The notes below the pieces were generated by a model. It was not told the DNA's origin, searched no databases, and was given only the letters and a program-made list of their open reading frames with translations. A DNA stretch of 26,476 bases, from the NCBI GenBank assembly GCA_038103905.1, contig JAYNZW010000014.1, forward strand, positions 1 through 26,476. The letters are read 5' to 3'. Made by a program: the position numbers and the translations under genes. Shown here in pieces: positions 22,000-26,476 of the stretch; within the stretch, counting starts at the first letter, position 1; the number at the start of each line of letters is the position of its first letter. This DNA comes from CABYIR01 sp038103905 (GTDB lineage Bacteria; Pseudomonadota; Alphaproteobacteria; Pelagibacterales; AG-422-B15).

Positions 22000-23979
22000 A
22001 TGATAAAAAAAATTCTTATTGCCAACAGAGGTGAAATTGCATGCCGCATAATTAAAACAGCAAAAAAAATGAATATTAAGACGGTTGCTGTTTATTCTGA
22101 GGCCGATAAATATTCTGATTTTGTAAGTATGGCTGATGAATCTTACTTTATAGGACCATCGGCTCCAAGTGAGTCATATTTAGTAATAAAAAAAATAATT
22201 GAAATTGCTAAAAGATCTAAAAGTGATGCAATTCATCCTGGATATGGATTTTTATCTGAGAATTATAACTTTGTTAAAGCATTAGAAAAAGAGAAGATTA
22301 AATTTATTGGCCCAAATAAAAATGCAATAATTAAAATGGGAGATAAAATAGAATCAAAAAATCTTGCTGTTAAATTAAAACTAAATGTAATACCAGGTCA
22401 TACAGAAGCCGTAAGAGACCCTAAAAAAGCTATTAAGATTGCAGAGAAAATTGGGTTCCCAGTTTTGCTTAAGGCTTCAGCTGGTGGTGGTGGAAAGGGA
22501 ATGAGAATTGTAAATAAAAGACAAGAACTGGAAACCAATCTAAAAGCAGCTCAAAGTGAAGCGCTGAATAGCTTTGGAGATGACAGAGTATTTATTGAAA
22601 AATACATAACCAATCCTAGACATATCGAAATTCAAATTTTGTGTGATAAACACGGCAATCAATTACATTTAGGTGAGCGTGAATGCTCAATTCAAAGAAG
22701 GTATCAAAAAGTTATAGAAGAATGTCCTTCATCGTTCGTTGATAATAATCTTAGAGAAGCAATGGCTGAACAAGCTTTAAGACTAGCTAAGGAGGTAAAG
22801 TATGACTCTGCTGGAACAGTTGAGTTTGTAGTTGATGACAAAAAAAACTTTTATTTTCTAGAAATGAATACACGACTTCAGGTAGAGCATCCCGTCACCG
22901 AGTTAGTAACAGGTGTTGATTTAGTTGAACAAATGATTAATTGTGCTGATGGAAAGAAATTAACTTTATCACAAAATGATATAAAGCTGAATGGATGGTC
23001 AATTGAGTCTAGAATCTATGCAGAAGATCCGCTTAAGGAATTTTTACCATCTATTGGAAGACTTATAGAACATCAAGAGCCCTCAATTTTTAATAAGGAT
23101 GAGATTATTCGAAATGATACAGGGGTTTCAAGTGGATCTGAAATCAGTATTTTCTATGATCCAATGATTTCAAAACTTGCAGTCCATGCAAAAGATCGAG
23201 ATAAAGCACTAGATCTTATGATCAACGCCTTAGAACAGTACTATATTGAGGGGGTAGAGCATAATGTAGCTTTCTTGATTTCTACACTAAAAAATAAAGA
23301 TTTTAGGAGTGGTGCAATTAGTACAAACTTTATCAAAACTCATTATCCAAACGGATATATATATAATTATGGGATTAACAAAGATATTTTAAAAAAATTT
23401 TTCAATGTGGCTGCTCTTGTATTTTTGAAGGTTAACGGTAACAAAGTGGTGAAAAATATTTCTATAATTAAAGGAGCAGATGTTGTTGAAATAGAAATTA
23501 TAGAATACTCATTTTACAATAAGGGTGCAAATATAAAACTTAAACAAAAGAATGAGATGTATGAAATTCAATCTGATTGGTCAGTTAATGAAAAAATAAT
23601 GCAAATGAGTGTCAATCAAAATAATGAATTTGCAAAAATTGATAAGATACATAATTTTAATAAATATAGTATTACCATCGAAGATTGTTCATTAGATTTA
23701 ATTGTTTCTTCATTGGACACGGGAAAACTATTTAAGTATATGCCAGAGCCTAAAGTTGAAGATCTTTCCAAAATGCTCATCTCTCCAATGCCAGGATTAA
23801 TAAAAGATATAAGTGTAAAAGAGGGTCAAAAAATCAAAAAAGGTGAGCAAATTGTGATAATAGAAGCAATGAAGATGGAAAATATTTTAAAAAGTGAGAA
23901 AGATTGTTTAGTTAGAGAAATCTTAGTAAAAGAGGGCGATAGTGTTAGCGCTGATGAAGTGTTGATTAATTTTGAATAG
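22000..23979 (+). CDS. pccA: Propionyl-CoA carboxylase alpha subunit (biotin carboxylase plus biotin carrier)
   Basis: PccA carboxylates its own biotin using ATP and bicarbonate and passes it to PccB. The N-terminal biotin carboxylase (about 1-445) starts IKKILIANRGEIACRIIKTA and holds the ATP-grasp glycine loop KASAGGGGKGMRIV, ERECSIQRRYQKVIEECPS and EMNTRLQVEHPVTE. A less conserved BT-like linker region spans about 465-575. The C-terminal carrier domain has EAMKMEN with biotinyl lysine K625 (codon 23872-23874). The 659 residues match bacterial PccA better than AccC, which lacks the carrier domain. MccA or an acetyl/propionyl carboxylase remain possible, but the pccB partner favours PccA. 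Biotin would need a BirA ligase from elsewhere. The stop lies 2 bp from the convergent dioxygenase gene. Confidence 0.93.
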   Translation: MIKKILIANRGEIACRIIKTAKKMNIKTVAVYSEADKYSDFVSMADESYFIGPSAPSESYLVIKKIIEIAKRSKSDAIHPGYGFLSENYNFVKALEKEKIKFIGPNKNAIIKMGDKIESKNLAVKLKLNVIPGHTEAVRDPKKAIKIAEKIGFPVLLKASAGGGGKGMRIVNKRQELETNLKAAQSEALNSFGDDRVFIEKYITNPRHIEIQILCDKHGNQLHLGERECSIQRRYQKVIEECPSSFVDNNLREAMAEQALRLAKEVKYDSAGTVEFVVDDKKNFYFLEMNTRLQVEHPVTELVTGVDLVEQMINCADGKKLTLSQNDIKLNGWSIESRIYAEDPLKEFLPSIGRLIEHQEPSIFNKDEIIRNDTGVSSGSEISIFYDPMISKLAVHAKDRDKALDLMINALEQYYIEGVEHNVAFLISTLKNKDFRSGAISTNFIKTHYPNGYIYNYGINKDILKKFFNVAALVFLKVNGNKVVKNISIIKGADVVEIEIIEYSFYNKGANIKLKQKNEMYEIQSDWSVNEKIMQMSVNQNNEFAKIDKIHNFNKYSITIEDCSLDLIVSSLDTGKLFKYMPEPKVEDLSKMLISPMPGLIKDISVKEGQKIKKGEQIVIIEAMKMENILKSEKDCLVREILVKEGDSVSADEVLINFE

Positions 23980-23986
23980 TGCTAAC
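23944..23986. terminator. Inverted repeat over the convergent pccA/dioxygenase stops
   Basis: GTTAGCGCT (23944-23952) and AGTGCTAAC (23978-23986) can form nine RNA pairs (one G-U) around a 25 nt loop on the plus strand. The right arm contains most of the pccA stop codon (23977-23979) and the complement of the dioxygenase stop (23982-23984). No T-run flanks it on either strand, so it is not a standard terminator, but with only 2 bp between the genes it is the only candidate structure for ending or insulating the two transcripts. Confidence 0.3.
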
Positions 23987-25070
23987 GAAGCAATTTGAGT
24001 TTACTTTGTAAAATATCACGGTCCATATATCCCTGTCTAAAATATCGAGAATTATTTTTATCAACATAACCTTTACGGCCGTGAAATATCCTATAGTTAT
24101 CAATAATTATCATGTCACCAGGTTCTTGTTTAATTATTAAGTTATTTTTTTTACTTGTTATCTCATTCCAAAATTTTTTTCTAGCACTTCTGTAAGCTTT
24201 TAAGTTTTTAATAGTATCGTATGGTAATACCTCAGTTCTATTATTAAAACGTACTTGAATTACGTTATTATTATCATCTAGCTCAATTAAACTACATGAA
24301 TTTTCAAGGCATGTGGTTTTATCTTTATATCTAAAAAATGTTTTATAACTTGATAAGAGATTGAAATCCTTCTTATTTTTATTTTTCATGATTTGAGCAA
24401 TATTAAAACCATCAACAAGAGAGTTTTCTCCACCAAGTTCACTATTCTCTAAACAATGAAGAAATATATAACCTTGTGTTGGAAAGCGATATGGATTATC
24501 GGTATGATTTTCTAATGTTCTCGTTGTCATAGTAAGATCATAGGCATTTGAGATACTTTTTATGTCTGCAATTTCTCCCCAATTTGTTCTTTTTATTGGT
24601 CCAATGTGATCAGATAATGATTGAAGTCCATTTTTAGTTACTGGTATATTTTTTATATAAGCAAAACCATGCGTATCAATATTAATTAAAATATTTCTTA
24701 GCATTTGTGGGTTAAATTTATGAAAATTAAATTTTTTTATTTTGATATTTTTTTTATTCCAAAGAATCTTATTTCGATCATTATTTTGTGAAAAAGAAAT
24801 TTCATTCAATAATTCTAATAAATCATAATTATGAACTGTATTATCTGAAAATTTAATTGTAAGTTTTTTATCTGATAGGATTGTGTCAATTATTTTTAAA
24901 TTGTTTTCAATGTCGGATGCCTCAATTAATAATTGGCCAGTTTCGCTATCTCTAATATCATTATTTTTACTTCTTTCGTACAACCAAGATGAGTAAAAAG
25001 GTATATTTTTATTATTATGATTAATTATGAGTATCTTTGAGTTGCTTTTTTTGGAGATAGACAATTTCAT
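23982..25070 (-). CDS. Gamma-butyrobetaine hydroxylase-like Fe(II)/2-oxoglutarate dioxygenase
   Basis: This 362-residue protein belongs to the TauD/TfdA superfamily, in the branch of gamma-butyrobetaine dioxygenase (BBOX1) and trimethyllysine dioxygenase. Residues 20-95 resemble the N-terminal DUF971-like domain: SSWLYERSKNNDIRDSETGQ aligns without gaps to the usual WLRDNC...TGQ segment, but the cysteines that bind zinc in human BBOX1 are replaced by Ser, Asn and Ile. The catalytic domain keeps the iron triad H189-x-D191 (ENHTDNPYR) and H330 (DNYRIFHGRKGY), and R342 fits the 2-oxoglutarate-binding arginine. The end QGYMDRD is also family-typical. The reaction should be hydroxylation of a small molecule coupled to 2-oxoglutarate decarboxylation; carnitine synthesis is possible, but the substrate cannot be told. 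Its ATG overlaps lipB by 4 bp, so the two are cotranscribed. It is very Asn/Lys/Ile-rich. Confidence 0.82.
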   Translation of the reverse strand: MKLSISKKSNSKILIINHNNKNIPFYSSWLYERSKNNDIRDSETGQLLIEASDIENNLKIIDTILSDKKLTIKFSDNTVHNYDLLELLNEISFSQNNDRNKILWNKKNIKIKKFNFHKFNPQMLRNILINIDTHGFAYIKNIPVTKNGLQSLSDHIGPIKRTNWGEIADIKSISNAYDLTMTTRTLENHTDNPYRFPTQGYIFLHCLENSELGGENSLVDGFNIAQIMKNKNKKDFNLLSSYKTFFRYKDKTTCLENSCSLIELDDNNNVIQVRFNNRTEVLPYDTIKNLKAYRSARKKFWNEITSKKNNLIIKQEPGDMIIIDNYRIFHGRKGYVDKNNSRYFRQGYMDRDILQSKLKLLR

Positions 25071-25687
25071 TGCGATAAATGATTTTCAATTTCTTCAATA
25101 AGAATATCATCAATTATTTTCTTTTCAATTATTATGCCTTCCTTAGTAATGCTAGTTACCAAGTCATTATTTAAGCCACATGGCCTAATGCCTTTATAGT
25201 TTTCTAGTTGAGGATTAATATTTAATGAAAATCCATGGTAGCTAATCCATTTTTTAAATTTCATACCAACACTTGCAATTTTATATAACTTATCGCCCTT
25301 ATTTATGAATATGCCATGGTGCCTATTATTATTTTCAGCTTCCAATCCAATTCTTCTCAATGATTTAATGATGATACTCTCAATAAGTAATATAAATTTT
25401 CTGACATCTTTAGAATTATTTTTTATATCAACCATTAAATATACAATTCGTTGTCCAGGTCCATGATAAGTATACTGACCACCTCTTTTGGTGGAAATCA
25501 CTGGAAATTTATTTGGTTCTAGTAGATCTTCTTTTTTAGAAAGAGGCCCATAGGTGTATATACTTGGATATTCAAGTAACCATATCAGATCTTTTTGATC
25601 ACCATAAATCATTTTATTTACATGAGACTCCATAAAATTGATTGAATTATGATAATCTTCTAATGATTTGGATATTTTAATTTCCAT
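25067..25687 (-). CDS. lipB: Octanoyl-[acyl carrier protein]:protein N-octanoyltransferase LipB
   Basis: LipB moves octanoyl groups from ACP to the lipoyl domains of 2-oxoacid dehydrogenases and the glycine cleavage H protein; LipA then inserts sulfur. The 206 residues show KRGGQYTYHGPGQRIVYL (67-84), the acyl pocket and conserved histidine, then KIASVGMKFKKWISYHGFSL with catalytic K136, and IRPCGL with catalytic C170. All key residues are present, so the enzyme should be active. The family often starts at weak sites, and the ATG at 25687 gives a normal N-terminus. It leads a two-gene minus-strand unit with the dioxygenase and is divergent from mgtE across a 33 bp spacer. Confidence 0.94.
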   Translation of the reverse strand: MEIKISKSLEDYHNSINFMESHVNKMIYGDQKDLIWLLEYPSIYTYGPLSKKEDLLEPNKFPVISTKRGGQYTYHGPGQRIVYLMVDIKNNSKDVRKFILLIESIIIKSLRRIGLEAENNNRHHGIFINKGDKLYKIASVGMKFKKWISYHGFSLNINPQLENYKGIRPCGLNNDLVTSITKEGIIIEKKIIDDILIEEIENHLSQ

Positions 25688-25720
25688 TTTAATTAATCTT
25701 AATGATATATATTAATAAGT
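25688..25720. promoter_or_regulatory. 33 bp AT-only-like spacer between divergent lipB and mgtE
   Basis: The spacer contains TTAATTAA and ATATATATT, either of which could supply -10-like sequence in either direction, and the repeat ATTAAT occurs twice. No -35 with a proper spacing stands out, so promoters for both genes may extend into the opposing coding regions. No good Shine-Dalgarno precedes either start. I can support only that it must hold or border start signals for both genes. Confidence 0.3.
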
Positions 25721-26476
25721 ATGTCTGAAACTATATCTGAAATAACTAAAAATCAAAAAATTATCTTCAATAATGAGTTTATTGATAAAATTATAGATGA
25801 TATTGAAAAAGCAAATGTTTCAGAAATAAGAAAATCAATTATTGATTTGCATGCTGCTGACTTAGCTGAATTATTAGAATTTCTAAATACTGATCAAAGA
25901 GCATATTTATTAAACCAATTAGACAGTGACGACTATACTGATGTTTTAGCGGAGTTAGATGATAGTATTATTGATCAGACAGTTAACCTTCTGCAATACG
26001 AAAAGGTTGCTAAGTCAATATCTGAAATGGAAACAGATGATGCGGTTGGATTAATTGAATCGCTTGAGCCTGAAACGCAAAAGCAAATACTTGATAAAGT
26101 TTCAGCGGAAAATCGTGAAATTTTTACTGAAAGCTTGAATTATCCTGAAGATACTGCCGGTAGACGAATGCAGAAAGAAATAGTTTCAATCCCATCATTT
26201 TGGACAGTGGGACAAGCAATTGACCACCTAAGAGATGAAGATGATTTACCTGAAGATTTTTTTGAGCTTTTTATTGTTGACCCAAGTAATAAACCATTGG
26301 GTAGTGTCTCAGTTTCTAAAGTGTTAAGATCTAATAGAAAAATAAAGTTAAGTAATATCACTGTTGAAAGTCCAATTTATATTCCTGCTGATATGGATCA
26401 GGAAGAGGCGGCCAATACATTTGAAAAATATTCTCTCGTCTCAGCTGGTGTTGTTGATAAAAGTGGAAGACTAATT
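25721..26476 (+). CDS. mgtE: Magnesium channel MgtE, 3' end cut by the window
   Basis: The frame is open from the ATG at 25721 to the last base (252 residues). It begins MSETISEITKNQK and has the superhelical N domain of MgtE (about 20-130): DLHAADLAELLEFLNTDQRA, then DDAVGLIESLEPETQKQIL. The hallmark linker YPEDTAGRRMQKEIVSIP opens the first CBS domain (about 145-205), and a second CBS domain begins before the cut (NITVESPIYIPADMDQEEAA). In studied members these cytosolic domains sense Mg2+ and gate a five-helix pore, which lies beyond the window. Acidic residues are abundant in the N domain, as expected for Mg2+ sensing. Confidence 0.93.
   Translation, partial: MSETISEITKNQKIIFNNEFIDKIIDDIEKANVSEIRKSIIDLHAADLAELLEFLNTDQRAYLLNQLDSDDYTDVLAELDDSIIDQTVNLLQYEKVAKSISEMETDDAVGLIESLEPETQKQILDKVSAENREIFTESLNYPEDTAGRRMQKEIVSIPSFWTVGQAIDHLRDEDDLPEDFFELFIVDPSNKPLGSVSVSKVLRSNRKIKLSNITVESPIYIPADMDQEEAANTFEKYSLVSAGVVDKSGRLI

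Noticed and set aside
1..26476. A new defence, mobile or biosynthetic system in the window
   Set aside because: Every stretch is accounted for by conserved housekeeping or metabolic genes. I saw no transposase, integrase, toxin-antitoxin pair, CRISPR repeat, phage gene or unknown multi-gene cassette.

Overview
This window is a slice of the chromosome of an AT-rich bacterium (G+C about one third by eye). It is probably a marine-type alphaproteobacterium with a streamlined genome, of the Pelagibacterales or HIMB59/AEGEAN-169 kind. The reasons are the gene order secY-adk-rpsM-rpsK-rpoA-rplQ without rpmJ, the short-LID adenylate kinase, the zinc-free S14, pervasive 1 to 4 bp gene overlaps, and lysine/asparagine/isoleucine-rich proteins. 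The assignment to a lineage is inference; no RNA gene is present to test it.

Layout. Bases 1-3262 are the 3' three quarters of rpoC. A promoter and a leader with a hairpin follow (3269-3395). Next comes one uninterrupted plus-strand block of translation genes: rpsL-rpsG-fusA, then directly the S10 block (rpsJ-rplC-rplD-rplW-rplB-rpsS-rplV-rpsC-rplP-rpmC-rpsQ), the spc block (rplN-rplX-rplE-rpsN-rpsH-rplF-rplR-rpsE-rpmD-rplO-secY-adk) and the alpha block (rpsM-rpsK-rpoA-rplQ). The alpha block has its own near-consensus promoter at 17222-17249. A tuf gene, often found between fusA and rpsJ, is absent. Downstream are an RluC-type pseudouridine synthase (19522-20409) and the two subunits of a biotin-dependent propionyl-CoA-type carboxylase, pccB-pccA (20441-23979). 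Converging on these from the minus strand is a two-gene unit: lipB (octanoyltransferase), overlapping by 4 bp a gamma-butyrobetaine-hydroxylase-like Fe(II)/2-oxoglutarate dioxygenase. Divergent from lipB, the 5' part of mgtE (Mg2+ channel) runs off the end.

How it works together. Bases 1-19491 encode RNA polymerase beta' and alpha, about half of the ribosomal proteins, EF-G, the SecY translocon and adenylate kinase, packed so that most stops touch or overlap the next start. Only two good promoters are visible in this block. They share the same -35, spacing, -10 and a GC-rich discriminator, which suggests common growth-rate or stringent control. Bases 19522-26476 carry unrelated metabolic and housekeeping genes.

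Assembly. Two runs of ten N mark scaffold joins, in rplD (7438-7447) and pccB (20738-20747). The sequence just right of the second join looks like an error-rich contig end; the apparent pccB frameshift is therefore probably an artefact. I see no CRISPR array, insertion sequence, prophage, tRNA or rRNA, no stretch over 300 bp without a gene, and no convincing new biological system. The points worth following are the twin promoters, the missing tuf, the lipB-dioxygenase pair, the convergent inverted repeat and the pccB join.
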